A stretch of 64,000 nt of DNA from Bacillus sp. (in: firmicutes) (GTDB lineage Bacteria; Bacillota; Bacilli; Bacillales; JACDOC01), in NCBI GenBank assembly GCA_017656295.1, contig JACDOC010000002.1, positions 124,001-188,000 on the forward strand, written 5' to 3'. This document shows positions 19,093 through 29,417 of the stretch, in pieces. Position numbers and translations under genes: made by a program. Every line of letters starts with the position of its first letter. Position 1 is the first letter of the stretch. The notes beneath the pieces were generated by a model that worked only from the letters and a program-made list of their open reading frames with translations, was not told the origin of the DNA and searched no databases.

Positions 19093-21130
19093 ACTTCATG
19101 AACCGGTAACCATTTTAAAAGGGGTAGGCGAAGAAACGGCAGATGGCTTAGCGCAAATGGGGATTTATACGATTCAGCACTTGATTGAATATTTCCCGTA
19201 TCGATATGACGATAACCGATTAAAAGATTTAGCAACATGTCAGCACGAAGAACGCGTTACGGTCGAGGGAAAAGTTCATAGCGAACCAGTCGTTACGTAT
19301 TACGGTCGAAAAAAATCCCGTCTTACTGTGCGCTTATTAGTTGGTCGCTATTTAATTCAAGTTGTTTTCTTTAATCAACCTTACTTAAAAAAGAATTTAT
19401 CTTTAAATGCCATCATCACGGTTACCGGAAAGTGGGATAAATATCGCCAAACCATTACCGCGAGCGAATATCGCCTTGGCCCATTTAAGCAACAATCCGA
19501 ATTTGAGCCTGTATATTCCATAAAAGGGTCCATTACGACCAAATCATTGCGAAAATTTATCTCACAAGCACTTCAGCGATTTCATAACGAAATCGTAGAT
19601 CCGTTGCCAGAGTCTTTGCGTCATCAATATAAATTATTGCCTCGCCAAGAGGCGATTCGGGCCATCCATTTTCCAAACGACGAACGTGAGATGAAACAAG
19701 CGCGACGCCGGTTTGTATATGAAGAATTTTTATTATTCCAGTTAAAAATGCAAGGCCTCAGAAAATTCGAGCGGGAAAACTCGACAGGTGTTCAACACCA
19801 CATAAACCATGAGCAAGTATCATCGTTTATTCAATCACTGCCCTTTCCATTAACGAACGCTCAAAAGAGAGTCGTAAAAGAAATTTTAACCGATATGCAA
19901 TCTCCTTATCGGATGAATCGCCTCCTTCAGGGGGATGTTGGATCAGGAAAAACAGTCGTGGCGGCGATTGCCTTGTTAGCATCGGTTTCTAGTGGGTTTC
20001 AAGGTGCTTTGATGGTACCGACGGAAATTTTAGCGGAACAACATGCGGAATCTTTGTACAACTTATTAGCTCCAGTCGGAATTAAAACGGCTTTGTTAAC
20101 GAGCTCGGTAAAAGGAAAGGTCCGGAAAGAAATTTTACAACGGTTAGTTTCTGGGGAAATTGATGTCGTCGTTGGTACGCATGCTTTAATTCAAGAAGAT
20201 GTTCAATTTCGTCAGTTAGGTCTTGTCATAACCGATGAGCAACATCGGTTTGGAGTTGAGCAACGTCGGGTATTGCGGGAGAAGGGAGAAAATCCTGATG
20301 TGTTATTTATGACCGCGACACCAATCCCGAGAACCTTGGCGATTACTGCGTTTGGAGAAATGGATGTGTCCATTATTGATGAGATGCCAGCTGGCAGGAA
20401 GCCAATTGAGACGTATTGGGCCAAACACGATATGTTAGAGCGTGTGTTACGTTTTATGGAAAAAGAATTAGCAAAAGGAAGACAAGCATATGTTATTTGT
20501 CCTCTAATCGAAGAATCGGACAAATTAGATGTACAAAACGCCATTGACGTACATGCTCAATTAACTCACTTCTTTCAAGGACGATATAAAATCGGCTTAA
20601 TGCATGGTCGTCTCACCAATGAAGAAAAAGAAGAAGTGATGAAACAATTTAGTCAAAATAAAGTGCAAGTATTAGTTTCAACGACTGTTGTGGAAGTTGG
20701 CGTCAATGTTCCGAATGCTACCTTCATGCTCATCTATGATGCAGAACGGTTCGGTTTAGCTCAACTCCATCAGCTAAGAGGACGCGTTGGGCGCGGTGAC
20801 CATCAATCGTTCTGTATTTTGTTAGCTGACCCGAAAACCGATGTAGGGAAGGAACGAATGAAAATTATGACCGAAACGAACGACGGTTTCGTACTTAGTG
20901 AGCGAGATCTAGAACTTCGTGGACCAGGTGATTTTTTTGGAAAAAAACAAAGTGGTGTGCCAGAATTTAAAATTGCCGATATGGTTCATGACTACCGTGC
21001 TTTAGAAGTTGCTCGTCAAGATGCGCAACGATTAATCGAGTCCACCTCTTTTTGGGAAGATGATGAATATCGTCTGTTAAGAGAATATTTACTCTCAACT
21101 GGAGTTTTATCAGGGGAAAAATTAGACTAA
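19082..21130 (+). CDS. recG: ATP-dependent DNA helicase RecG
   Basis: Branched-DNA helicase for fork reversal and recombination. The 682-residue protein has the wedge (OB) domain in the first third, Walker [13 protein letters not shown], the DEQH box in [25 protein letters not shown], and the late motifs [16 protein letters not shown] and [12 protein letters not shown]. Length equals that of the B. subtilis protein. Start GTG 19082 overlaps the end of sdaAA; no clear SD is visible, suggesting coupling. Its terminator overlaps the fapR promoter. Confidence 0.97.
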   Translation: MTNKLHEPVTILKGVGEETADGLAQMGIYTIQHLIEYFPYRYDDNRLKDLATCQHEERVTVEGKVHSEPVVTYYGRKKSRLTVRLLVGRYLIQVVFFNQPYLKKNLSLNAIITVTGKWDKYRQTITASEYRLGPFKQQSEFEPVYSIKGSITTKSLRKFISQALQRFHNEIVDPLPESLRHQYKLLPRQEAIRAIHFPNDEREMKQARRRFVYEEFLLFQLKMQGLRKFERENSTGVQHHINHEQVSSFIQSLPFPLTNAQKRVVKEILTDMQSPYRMNRLLQGDVGSGKTVVAAIALLASVSSGFQGALMVPTEILAEQHAESLYNLLAPVGIKTALLTSSVKGKVRKEILQRLVSGEIDVVVGTHALIQEDVQFRQLGLVITDEQHRFGVEQRRVLREKGENPDVLFMTATPIPRTLAITAFGEMDVSIIDEMPAGRKPIETYWAKHDMLERVLRFMEKELAKGRQAYVICPLIEESDKLDVQNAIDVHAQLTHFFQGRYKIGLMHGRLTNEEKEEVMKQFSQNKVQVLVSTTVVEVGVNVPNATFMLIYDAERFGLAQLHQLRGRVGRGDHQSFCILLADPKTDVGKERMKIMTETNDGFVLSERDLELRGPGDFFGKKQSGVPEFKIADMVHDYRALEVARQDAQRLIESTSFWEDDEYRLLREYLLSTGVLSGEKLD

Positions 21131-21139
21131 TCTTTGGAA

Positions 21140-21176
21140 ACAGATTGCTAGATTTATCTTGCAATCTGTTTTTTTT
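21140..21176 (+). terminator. Intrinsic terminator after recG
   Basis: AACAGATTGC and GCAATCTGTT form a perfect 10-bp stem with an 11-base loop, followed by a T-run (TTTTTT). The right arm contains the -35 box of the fapR promoter, and the T-run lies in that promoter's spacer. Confidence 0.85.
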
Positions 21177-21187
21177 AATTATATACT
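21159..21187 (+). promoter_or_regulatory. SigA promoter of the fapR-plsX-fabD-fabG operon
   Basis: TTGCAA (21159-21164) and TATACT (21182-21187) are separated by exactly 17 bases. The predicted start point near 21194 lies inside the FapR operator, so repressor binding would block initiation. Confidence 0.75.
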
Positions 21188-21191
21188 ACTG

Positions 21192-21208
21192 TTAGTACTA
21201 GGTACTAA
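21192..21208. promoter_or_regulatory. FapR operator
   Basis: TTAGTACTAGGTACTAA is a 17-bp near-perfect palindrome close to the FapR consensus built on TTAGTAC-CTA-GTACTAA-type half-sites. It begins four bases after the -10 box. FapR releases this site when it binds malonyl-CoA, so the operon should be autoregulated by the supply of fatty acid precursor. Confidence 0.88.
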
Positions 21209-21233
21209 TAGCGCGGAAGGTGTCTTGATTCGT

Positions 21234-21818
21234 ATGCGATTATCTAAAAAAGAACGTCAAAAGCAGTTACTCAAAACGATAAAAGAAAATCCTTTTGTTA
21301 CAGATGAAGAATTATCTGAACAATTTAAAGTAAGTGTACAAACCATTCGGTTAGATCGTTTGGAATTATCCATACCGGAACTACGCGAGCGAATTAAACA
21401 TGTAGCTGAGAAAAGATTTGCTGATGAAGTTCGCTCGTTACCAATAGACGAAGTAATTGGTGAAATGATTGACGTTCAGCTCGATCACAGTGCCATTTCG
21501 ATTTTTGATGTAAAAAAAGAACATGTATTTAAACGGAATCAGATTGCCCGTGGACATCATTTGTTTGCCCAGGCGAATTCACTAGCTGTGGCTGTTATCG
21601 ATGATGAATTAGCATTAACGGCAAAGGCAACTATTCATTTTACACGCCCGGTAAAAGAAGGGGAACGAGTAGTTGCGAAAGCGAAAGTTCTCGATGTACA
21701 AAACAAAAAAGATCGAACCATTGTTGAAGTAAATAGTTATGTAGGTAAAGAACTCGTTTTTAAAGGGGAATTTGAAATGTTCCGATCAAAAATAGCAGAA
21801 AAGGATGAAACACAATGA
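21234..21818 (+). CDS. fapR: FapR, malonyl-CoA-responsive lipid synthesis repressor
   Basis: The N terminus ([16 protein letters not shown], then [31 protein letters not shown]) is the FapR helix-turn-helix. The rest is a hot-dog thioesterase-like effector domain with [25 protein letters not shown], where malonyl-CoA binds. ATG 21234 gives 194 residues, near the usual 188; TTG 21225 is possible, with GGAAGGTG upstream. A longer frame opening at 21159 would start in the promoter and is rejected. The stop overlaps plsX by four bases. Confidence 0.95.
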   Translation: MRLSKKERQKQLLKTIKENPFVTDEELSEQFKVSVQTIRLDRLELSIPELRERIKHVAEKRFADEVRSLPIDEVIGEMIDVQLDHSAISIFDVKKEHVFKRNQIARGHHLFAQANSLAVAVIDDELALTAKATIHFTRPVKEGERVVAKAKVLDVQNKKDRTIVEVNSYVGKELVFKGEFEMFRSKIAEKDETQ

Positions 21819-22816
21819 GAATTGCTATAGATGCAATGGGTGGCGATCATGCACCAAAAGAAATCGTCTTAGGTGCGATGAAAGCTTTACATACATTTGA
21901 TGATTTATCCATTACACTTATCGGAAATGAACAACAAATTAAGCAATTTTCACAACCACATGAGCGACTTTCCATCATTCATACCGATGAAGTCATTTTA
22001 GGAACAGATGAACCAGTCCGTGCCGTTCGTCGCAAAAAGCAATCATCAATGGTGTTAATGGCCAAAGAAGTAGCAGAAGGTCGGGCTGACGCTTGCGTCT
22101 CCGCAGGAAATACAGGAGCTTTAATGGCAGCGGGATTGTTTGTCGTTGGTCGAATTGAAGGAATTGAACGTCCAGCTTTAGCTCCGACGCTTCCAACTAT
22201 GGATGGTAGAGGGTTTCTCATGTTAGACTTAGGTGCCAATGTTGATGCAAAGCCCGAGCACTTAGTTCAATATGCGATTATGGGAGCTGTGTATACAGAA
22301 AAAGTGAGAGGTATTAAGCGCCCACGAGTCGGTCTATTAAACATCGGAACCGAAGAAAAGAAAGGGAATGAATTAGTAAAACAAACATATCAGCTGCTCC
22401 AACAAACAGAGTTAAATTTTGTTGGAAATGTGGAATCTCGAGACTTACTAAACGGTGTATCCGATGTTGTGGTAACAGATGGTTTTACTGGGAATATGGT
22501 TCTCAAAGCGATTGAAGGTACCGCCCTTTCCGTCTTTTCTATGATGAAAGAAACGTTAACAAGCAGCTTAAAAAACAAGTTGGCAGCGAGCGTATTAAAG
22601 GGTGACCTTGTTAAGCTTCGCGACAAAATGGATTATACCGAATATGGTGGCGCTGGCTTATTTGGTTTAAAAGCCCCAGTTGTGAAAGCTCATGGCTCTT
22701 CAAATGCGAATGCATTATTTAATGCCGTTCGCCAAGCTCGAGAAATGGTGAAACAAAACGTTTCACAGACCATCATGGAAGAGGTTAGAGGGCAAGAAAT
22801 GAAGGAGGGTTCATAA
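21815..22816 (+). CDS. plsX: Phosphate acyltransferase PlsX
   Basis: Makes acyl-phosphate from acyl-ACP, the first step of the PlsX/PlsY route to phosphatidic acid. The 333-residue protein has the N-terminal [33 protein letters not shown] and [17 protein letters not shown] segments of the family. The ATG overlaps the fapR stop (ATGA). It sits inside the FapR operon, upstream of fabD with no gap, and would share acyl-phosphate with the FakA pathway. Confidence 0.97.
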   Translation: MRIAIDAMGGDHAPKEIVLGAMKALHTFDDLSITLIGNEQQIKQFSQPHERLSIIHTDEVILGTDEPVRAVRRKKQSSMVLMAKEVAEGRADACVSAGNTGALMAAGLFVVGRIEGIERPALAPTLPTMDGRGFLMLDLGANVDAKPEHLVQYAIMGAVYTEKVRGIKRPRVGLLNIGTEEKKGNELVKQTYQLLQQTELNFVGNVESRDLLNGVSDVVVTDGFTGNMVLKAIEGTALSVFSMMKETLTSSLKNKLAASVLKGDLVKLRDKMDYTEYGGAGLFGLKAPVVKAHGSSNANALFNAVRQAREMVKQNVSQTIMEEVRGQEMKEGS

Positions 22817-23761
22817 ATGGGTAAAATCGCCTTTATCTTCCCAGGCCAAGGTTCACAATCCGTCGGGATGGGAAAAGCGGCAGCAGAAGCAAATGAACGA
22901 GCAAAAGCGATTATTGAACAAGCGGATGCTCGTTTAGTTTTTCCGTTATCGGATATCATGTATAATGGGCCTCAAGAAAAGCTCACATTAACGACAAATG
23001 CCCAGCCAGCGTTATTAACCGCAAGCATTGCCATTTTACAGCTATTAATTGAAGCAGGTATTCAACCGGATTATACAGCAGGACATAGCTTAGGTGAGTA
23101 TAGTGCGCTTGTAGCCGCAGGTGCAATGTCTTTTGAAGATGCGGTGTACGCTGTACGTAAGCGTGGAGAATTTATGGAAGAAGCTGTCCCTAATGGAGAA
23201 GGAACGATGGCAGCCGTATTAGGAATGGATCGTGACCTGTTACTAGACGTATGTGAGACCGTTTCTTCTGAAGGTCATCCTGTTCAATTAGCCAACTTAA
23301 ACTGCCCAGGACAAATTGTTATTTCTGGTTCCAAACTAGGAGTAGAATTGGCTTCTGAGCGTGCAAAAGAAAAAGGAGCCAAACGGGTAATTCCGCTTCA
23401 AGTTAGTGGCCCATTCCATTCTGCTTTAATGAAACCAGCTGCTGAAAAATTTCGAAAGGTACTAGATGAAATTACAATTAAAGATGCATCTATTCCGGTC
23501 GTAGCAAACGTAACGGCGAACGAATTGATCAAGGCAACCGAAATTAAAAACAAACTAATTGAACAGCTTTATTCACCTGTTTTATGGGAAGATAGCGTTC
23601 GATATATGATTAACCAAGGTGTCGACACTTTTATTGAAGTAGGTGCAGGAAAAGTACTTACTGGACTTGTGAAAAAAATTGATCGCAGCGTGTCCGTTTT
23701 TAATGTATTTGACCCAGAAAGCTGTCAGCAAGTCATTGACGCCTTAAAGGAGGTTCAATAA
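22817..23761 (+). CDS. fabD: Malonyl-CoA:ACP transacylase
   Basis: Transfers malonyl from CoA to acyl carrier protein to feed fatty acid elongation. The 314-residue protein has [12 protein letters not shown] at the N terminus, the nucleophile Ser in [11 protein letters not shown], and the catalytic His in [22 protein letters not shown] lies at the end of plsX, and the ATG follows the plsX stop directly. The stop shares a base with the fabG start. Confidence 0.98.
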   Translation: MGKIAFIFPGQGSQSVGMGKAAAEANERAKAIIEQADARLVFPLSDIMYNGPQEKLTLTTNAQPALLTASIAILQLLIEAGIQPDYTAGHSLGEYSALVAAGAMSFEDAVYAVRKRGEFMEEAVPNGEGTMAAVLGMDRDLLLDVCETVSSEGHPVQLANLNCPGQIVISGSKLGVELASERAKEKGAKRVIPLQVSGPFHSALMKPAAEKFRKVLDEITIKDASIPVVANVTANELIKATEIKNKLIEQLYSPVLWEDSVRYMINQGVDTFIEVGAGKVLTGLVKKIDRSVSVFNVFDPESCQQVIDALKEVQ

Positions 23762-24504
23762 TGGTATTAGAAGGTAAAATCGCACTTGTAACTGGTGCTT
23801 CCCGAGGCATTGGTCGAGAAATTGCATTGGAATTTGCTCGTCAAGGAGCAAACGTGGTCGTTAACTATGCAGGAAGTGAACAAAAAGCGTTAGAAGTTGT
23901 GGAAGAAATTAAACAACTTGGACGCGAGGCGTTCGCTTTTCGATGTAACGTAGCAGATGCGGAACAAGTTCAACAAATGGTCAAAGAAACGATTGAGCGT
24001 TTTGGACGACTGGATATTTTAGTAAACAACGCAGGGATTACAAGAGATAATTTACTAATGCGAATGAAAGAAGAAGATTGGGACGATGTTCTCAACATTA
24101 ACTTAAAAGGTGTTTTCTTATGTACAAAAGCCGTTACTCGTCAAATGATGAAACAACGTAGTGGACGGATTATTAACATTTCTTCTATTGTTGGGGTAAG
24201 CGGCAATGCTGGACAAGCGAATTACGTGGCTGCGAAAGCGGGTGTCATTGGACTTACAAAAACATCTGCTAAGGAGTTAGCTCCACGGGGGATTACAGTG
24301 AACGCGATTGCCCCTGGATTTATTACAACAGATATGACCAATCAATTATCTGAAGAAGTATCCCAAGAAATGTTAAAACAAATTCCGCTTGGTCGCTTTG
24401 GAGAACCGTCAGATATTGCTAAAGTGGCTGTGTTCTTAGCATCTGATGCAGCAAATTATATGACTGGGCAAACGCTGCATGTAGATGGCGGAATGGTCAT
24501 GTAA
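23761..24504 (+). CDS. fabG: 3-oxoacyl-ACP reductase
   Basis: NADPH-dependent short-chain dehydrogenase that reduces beta-ketoacyl-ACP. The 247-residue product has the cofactor motif [21 protein letters not shown], the catalytic Ser in INISSIVG and the Tyr-x3-Lys in YVAAKAG, and ends VDGGMVM. AAAGGAGGTTC provides the SD, and the ATG overlaps the fabD stop. It closes the FapR-controlled cluster before acpP, which has its own promoter. Confidence 0.98.
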   Translation: MVLEGKIALVTGASRGIGREIALEFARQGANVVVNYAGSEQKALEVVEEIKQLGREAFAFRCNVADAEQVQQMVKETIERFGRLDILVNNAGITRDNLLMRMKEEDWDDVLNINLKGVFLCTKAVTRQMMKQRSGRIINISSIVGVSGNAGQANYVAAKAGVIGLTKTSAKELAPRGITVNAIAPGFITTDMTNQLSEEVSQEMLKQIPLGRFGEPSDIAKVAVFLASDAANYMTGQTLHVDGGMVM

Positions 24505-24521
24505 AATCGTGAAGAATTCCA

Positions 24522-24551
24522 TTGACAACTATTTTTCTATCCGTTCATAAT
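24522..24551 (+). promoter_or_regulatory. SigA promoter of acpP
   Basis: TTGACA (24522-24527) and CATAAT (24546-24551) are 18 bases apart in the 80-base gap after fabG. A separate promoter would allow high acpP expression independent of FapR. Confidence 0.7.
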
Positions 24552-24584
24552 ACATTATGACTACTTGAGGGGAGGTGAAAGAGG

Positions 24585-24818
24585 ATGGCAGACGTTTTAG
24601 AGCGTGTAACGAAAATTATCGTTGACCGTTTAGGTGTTGATGAGTCTCAAGTTACACTTGAAGCTTCTTTCAAAGAAGATCTTGGAGCAGACTCACTTGA
24701 TGTTGTTGAACTTGTTATGGAACTTGAAGATGAATTTGATATGGAAATTTCTGACGATGAAGCTGAAAAAATCGTAACAGTTGGCGATGCTGTTAACTAC
24801 ATAAAAAGCAATATGTAA
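24585..24818 (+). CDS. acpP: Acyl carrier protein
   Basis: Acidic 77-residue carrier of growing fatty acids. The phosphopantetheine attachment site is Ser37 in [19 protein letters not shown]. Length and sequence are standard. SD GGGGAGGTGAAAG precedes the ATG. It is followed by a terminator and lies between fabG and rnc as in B. subtilis. Confidence 0.98.
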   Translation: MADVLERVTKIIVDRLGVDESQVTLEASFKEDLGADSLDVVELVMELEDEFDMEISDDEAEKIVTVGDAVNYIKSNM

Positions 24819-24833
24819 TCGTTAGAAATCGAT

Positions 24834-24862
24834 AGCTCCGTTGTAAAACGGAGCTTTCTTCT
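24834..24862 (+). terminator. Intrinsic terminator after acpP
   Basis: AGCTCCGT pairs with ACGGAGCT across six bases and is followed by TTCTTCTGT. The T-run is imperfect. Confidence 0.7.
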
Positions 24863-25003
24863 GTATATAGTAAAAGTTTCATTCGTGAAGGGGTTTTTCT
24901 TCATCGCCCCAACAGTTTTTAACTGTTATTAAAGTATTTTTTGCGTTAACAGTCATTTTCGATTAAACTTGATATGGAATTTATTTAGCAAGGTGGAGGA
25001 CCT

Positions 25004-25750
25004 ATGCACAAATATCATAGAGAAAAAAAGAGTATACATACCATTCATGATGAAAAGTTTAAAACGTTTCAAGAAATGATTGGGATTCATTTTACAAATG
25101 AGAAATTATTAAAACAAGCTTTTACTCATTCATCGTATGTGAATGAGCATCGCAAAAAACCATACGAAGACAACGAACGATTAGAATTTTTAGGAGATGC
25201 TGTTTTAGAACTGACAATTTCTCAATATTTATACGAGAAATATCCGACCATGAGCGAAGGGGAGTTAACAAAACTCCGTGCAGCCATTGTCTGTGAGCCA
25301 TCTCTCGTTTCATTTGCGAATGAATGGAAATTTGGAGAGTATGTGTTATTAGGGAAAGGTGAAGAATTGACTGGTGGTCGAACTCGTCCTGCGTTACTTG
25401 CTGACGTGTTCGAAGCATTTATCGGAGCCCTTTATTTAGACAAAGGGTTACATGAAGTGATTTCCTTTTTAGAAAAAGTTGTCTTCCCAAAAATTTCTGC
25501 CGGTGCTTTTTCTCATGTGATGGATTATAAAAGCCAACTGCAAGAGTTTGTTCAACGGGGTGCAGCTGGTACAATTGAATACAAAATTTTACAAGAAAAA
25601 GGACCAGCGCACAATCGGGAATTTGTCGCTTCCGTTTCTTTAAATGGAACCGTCTTAGGACAAGGAAAGGGACGGTCGAAAAAAGAAGCGGAGCAACATG
25701 CCGCGCAAGAAGCATTGGAAAAATTAAAAGCCCAGCAAGAAGAACAGTAG
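25004..25750 (+). CDS. rnc: Ribonuclease III
   Basis: Double-stranded RNA endonuclease that processes rRNA and scRNA. The 248-residue protein has the catalytic signature [14 protein letters not shown] (residues 57-70), [17 protein letters not shown] and a C-terminal dsRNA-binding domain from about residue 175 ([24 protein letters not shown]). Its N-terminal extension is basic, as in Bacillus. SD AAGGTGGAGG precedes the ATG. It is the first gene of rnc-smc-ftsY but ends at its own terminator. Confidence 0.97.
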   Translation: MHKYHREKKSIHTIHDEKFKTFQEMIGIHFTNEKLLKQAFTHSSYVNEHRKKPYEDNERLEFLGDAVLELTISQYLYEKYPTMSEGELTKLRAAIVCEPSLVSFANEWKFGEYVLLGKGEELTGGRTRPALLADVFEAFIGALYLDKGLHEVISFLEKVVFPKISAGAFSHVMDYKSQLQEFVQRGAAGTIEYKILQEKGPAHNREFVASVSLNGTVLGQGKGRSKKEAEQHAAQEALEKLKAQQEEQ

Positions 25751-25767
25751 TTAGGGGGCTTCTTGCA

Positions 25768-25808
25768 AGCCGTTAGTTGGTAATTGTTCGTGCTAACGGC
25801 TTTTTTTG
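25768..25808 (+). terminator. Intrinsic terminator between rnc and smc
   Basis: AGCCGTTAG (25768-25776) pairs with CTAACGGCT (25793-25801) and is followed by a T-run. Because smc starts only 30 bases later without an obvious promoter, partial readthrough is likely. Confidence 0.8.
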
Positions 25809-25837
25809 AACTATTGAAATAGACAGGAGGATATCAA

Positions 25838-28800
25838 GTGTTCCTCAAACGTTTAGATGTGGTAGGATTTAAATCATTTGCCGATCGAGTTTCTGTTGAA
25901 TTTGTTCCGGGTGTAACAGCGGTTGTGGGACCGAACGGAAGTGGGAAAAGTAACATTACAGACGCCATTCGATGGGTGCTCGGAGAACAATCGGCCAAGT
26001 CACTTCGTGGGTCGAAAATGGAAGATATCATCTTTGCCGGAAGCGATACACGAAAACCACTCAATTTTGCCGAAGTTTCACTCACACTAGAAAACGAAGA
26101 TCAATTTTTACCAATCGATTATAACGAAGTTTGTATCACCCGACGTGTCTACCGTTCGGGTGAAAGCGAGTTTTACATTAACCAACAACCATGCCGATTA
26201 AAAGATATTATTGATTTATTCATGGATTCTGGTCTTGGGAAGGAATCGTTTTCCATTATCGGACAAGGCCGGGTGGAAGAGATATTAAATAGTAAAGCAG
26301 AAGACCGCCGCTCTATTTTTGAAGAAGCGGCTGGTGTGTTGAAATACAAAACAAGAAAAAAGAAAGCAGAACTAAAATTAAAAGAAACAGAAGAGAATTT
26401 ACATCGCGTTAACGACATTTTGTATGAGTTGGAATCCCAAGTGGAGCCCCTCCAAATCCAAGCTTCCATAGCAAAAGATTATTTAGCTAAAAAAGAAGAG
26501 TTGGAGCAAATCGAGGTGGCTTTAACCGTTCATGAAATTGAAGAGCTTCATCATCAGTGGGAAACTCTTTCAAAACAATTGGAACTTCATCAAGAGCAAG
26601 AAATGGAGCTTTCTTCTTCATTAAACGCGAAAGAAGCACTACTAGAACAATTACGCGATCAAATAACGGCGTTAGATGAGTCCATTAGTGACTTACAAAA
26701 TGTATTGTTAATTACAAGTGAAGAACTTGAAAAAATTGAAGGACGAAAAGAAGTTTTAAAAGAACGGAAAAAAAACGCGGCCCAAAACAAAATTCAACTT
26801 CAGAAAAACATCGAAGAGGCAACAGAAAAAATAAGTGCGCTCGAACAACAAAAAGCACAATTAGAGAAGGAATACAACGAGTATAAGAAAACGACCGAAC
26901 AATTAAAAGAGGAATTAAAAGAAAAGCAGCTCTTAATAAAGAGCTTTTCGGAAAATTTAGAAGAGCTGATGGAATCACTTAAAGGAGATTACATAGAATG
27001 GCTTAACAAACAAGCAACTGCTAAAAATGAAATACAATATTTAACCCAACAACTCGAACAAATTGAGAGAAAACAAAAACAGCTGCTTGGAGAGAACGAG
27101 AAGTTTCTTGAACAACGAAAAGATATGGAAGATAAAAAAGTTCGCTTAGAAAGTGCGTTAACTGAAGTGAATGAACAATTGAATACCACTTTGCGGACGT
27201 ATCGAGAAACACAAATCGCGATTGAGCGTATGAAAAATCAGCTCCAAAAGAAAGAATCCGCTCTTTATGAAGCGTATCAACTATTACAAAAAGCGACCTC
27301 AAGAAAGGAAATGCTCGAAGAAATGGAAGCCGAATATAGCGGCTTTTTCCAAGGAGTAAAAGCGGTTTTAAAAGCAAGAGATCAACAGTTACAAGGAATT
27401 CATGGGGCGATTGCTGAACTCGTTCAAGTACCTAAGAACTATGAAGTTGCCATTGAAACCGCGTTAGGTGGAGCGATGCAACATATTGTCGTTGAGACGG
27501 AACATCATGCCCGAATGGCTATTCAATATTTAAAGCAGCATCAATCCGGACGGGCGACCTTTTTGCCGCTAGAGGTCATAAAAGGAAAAAGTATTCCTTC
27601 ATCCTATAAGGAAGCCATCCAATCTCATCCGTCCTTTATAGGTGTAGCAGCTAATGTTATTCATTTTGAACCACAGTATCAAGATGTGATCGATCATTTA
27701 TTAGGAAATGTCATCATTGCTTCGGATTTAAAAGGAGCTAACGATATAGCGAAGCAAATGCAATATCGATATCGCATCGTTACTCTGGATGGGGATATCG
27801 TTAACCCAGGAGGCTCCATGAGTGGGGGGGCCATCAAACAAAAAACGACTTCTCTACTTAGCCGAAAAGGGGAGTTGGAGCAACTTATTCAAAAAATACC
27901 AGAAATGGACCGCCAAATTAGTAACGTAGAAAAGCAATTGAAAACATTAAAAACACAAATTGTTGACGAGGAAAAGCGTTTAGAAGAATTGCGCCGTGAA
28001 GGTGAACAGTTACGCTTACAGGAACAAGCACTCAAAGCAGAATACCGTGAAGTTGAATTAGCCGAAGCAAATGTCAATGAGCGACTATCGCTATATGACC
28101 GGGAACAAATGAATTATGTGAATGAGCAAACATCCATTCAACAACGAATGGACGAGCTGAAACAAGTCATCTGTCAAACGGAGGATGAATTAGCTCGAAT
28201 TAATCATGAACTGTCTCAGCTGAATGAACGAAAGCAAACCGAACAGACGTCAAAAGAGACGTTAACGAACGAAATAAGTGATTTAAAAGCGACCCTAGCT
28301 GCAAAAAACGAGAATTATATGAACTGTAAAATGTCTTTAGAACGTGTGGAAAACGAATTGAAGGAAATGCAGCAAAAACGACAACATTATGAAGAAGATT
28401 TAATGCTTCTTGAACAAGAAATGACCGATAGCCACTCAGGTGAACAACAATTAGAAGAAGCTGCACTGAAAAAAATGCATGATAAAAAGGAAACGTCTCG
28501 TCTGATTTCATTGCGTCGTAAAGAACGTTTGTCGATGCAACAACAGTTGGAAGACGTTGAGCTTGAAGTAAAAGAACTAAAGCGTCAGTATAAAGGCATT
28601 AGTGAAACGATGAAAGATGAAGAGGTAAAACTCAATCGCTTGGATGTGGAATTAGATAATCGTCTTGCGCATCTTCGTGAAGAATATATGCTGTCGTTTG
28701 AAGCAGCTAAGCAAGATTACCCTCTAACTGTTTCCGTCGAAGAAGCTCGTAAAAAAGTGAAACTTATAAAAATGTCCATAGAAGAGTTAGGAACAGTTAA

Positions 28801-29404
28801 CCTCGGAGCAATTGATGAATATGAACGGGTATCTGAGCGATATCAATTTTTAATGGAACAAAAAAATGATTTAGAGCATGCAAAGCAGACCTTATTCCAA
28901 GTCATTCAAGAAATGGATACCGAAATGAAAAAGCGATTTGAACAAACATTCACTGCTATTCGTGACCAATTTGAGGACGTATTTCGTGCTCTTTTTGGGG
29001 GAGGACGTGCCGAATTAAAATTAACAGACCCAAGTGATTTACTTCATACCGGAGTGGAAATTGTAGCTCAACCGCCAGGGAAAAAGCTACAAAATTTAGC
29101 ATTACTATCTGGTGGGGAACGAGCATTAACCGCCATTGCTCTTTTATTTTCGATATTAAAAGTTCGTCCTGTACCGTTTTGTGTGCTTGATGAAGTAGAA
29201 GCTGCTCTGGACGAAGCAAACGTCTACCGGTTTAGTAAATTTTTAAAACAGTTTAGTAAAGAAACGCAATTTATTGTGATTACCCATCGAAAAGGAACGA
29301 TGGAGGAAGCGGACGTGTTATATGGGGTGACGATGCAAGAATCCGGCGTGTCCAAAATGGTATCGGTCCGTTTGGAAGAAACCAATGATTTAGTGAAATC
29401 GTGA
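25838..29404 (+). CDS. smc: Chromosome condensation and segregation ATPase SMC
   Basis: The 1188-residue SMC protein has Walker A GPNGSGKSN (residues 31-39), two long coiled-coil arms rich in Glu/Lys/Gln, a globular hinge around residues 500-660 (GAIAELVQVPKNYEVAIETALGG), the ABC signature LLSGGERALTAIALLF near residue 1090 and Walker B FCVLDEVEAALDEANV. It forms the Smc-ScpAB condensin loaded at ParB sites. The start is GTG 25838 behind AGGAGGATATC. ftsY follows with a 13-base gap. Confidence 0.98.
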   Translation: MFLKRLDVVGFKSFADRVSVEFVPGVTAVVGPNGSGKSNITDAIRWVLGEQSAKSLRGSKMEDIIFAGSDTRKPLNFAEVSLTLENEDQFLPIDYNEVCITRRVYRSGESEFYINQQPCRLKDIIDLFMDSGLGKESFSIIGQGRVEEILNSKAEDRRSIFEEAAGVLKYKTRKKKAELKLKETEENLHRVNDILYELESQVEPLQIQASIAKDYLAKKEELEQIEVALTVHEIEELHHQWETLSKQLELHQEQEMELSSSLNAKEALLEQLRDQITALDESISDLQNVLLITSEELEKIEGRKEVLKERKKNAAQNKIQLQKNIEEATEKISALEQQKAQLEKEYNEYKKTTEQLKEELKEKQLLIKSFSENLEELMESLKGDYIEWLNKQATAKNEIQYLTQQLEQIERKQKQLLGENEKFLEQRKDMEDKKVRLESALTEVNEQLNTTLRTYRETQIAIERMKNQLQKKESALYEAYQLLQKATSRKEMLEEMEAEYSGFFQGVKAVLKARDQQLQGIHGAIAELVQVPKNYEVAIETALGGAMQHIVVETEHHARMAIQYLKQHQSGRATFLPLEVIKGKSIPSSYKEAIQSHPSFIGVAANVIHFEPQYQDVIDHLLGNVIIASDLKGANDIAKQMQYRYRIVTLDGDIVNPGGSMSGGAIKQKTTSLLSRKGELEQLIQKIPEMDRQISNVEKQLKTLKTQIVDEEKRLEELRREGEQLRLQEQALKAEYREVELAEANVNERLSLYDREQMNYVNEQTSIQQRMDELKQVICQTEDELARINHELSQLNERKQTEQTSKETLTNEISDLKATLAAKNENYMNCKMSLERVENELKEMQQKRQHYEEDLMLLEQEMTDSHSGEQQLEEAALKKMHDKKETSRLISLRRKERLSMQQQLEDVELEVKELKRQYKGISETMKDEEVKLNRLDVELDNRLAHLREEYMLSFEAAKQDYPLTVSVEEARKKVKLIKMSIEELGTVNLGAIDEYERVSERYQFLMEQKNDLEHAKQTLFQVIQEMDTEMKKRFEQTFTAIRDQFEDVFRALFGGGRAELKLTDPSDLLHTGVEIVAQPPGKKLQNLALLSGGERALTAIALLFSILKVRPVPFCVLDEVEAALDEANVYRFSKFLKQFSKETQFIVITHRKGTMEEADVLYGVTMQESGVSKMVSVRLEETNDLVKS

Positions 29405-29417
29405 AAGGGTGTTGGAA

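Noticed and set aside
18699-19238. 179-codon minus-strand frame opposite sdaAA and recG
   Set aside because: It mirrors two well-identified genes, has no SD, and its sequence has no recognisable domain; it results from codon bias on the other strand.
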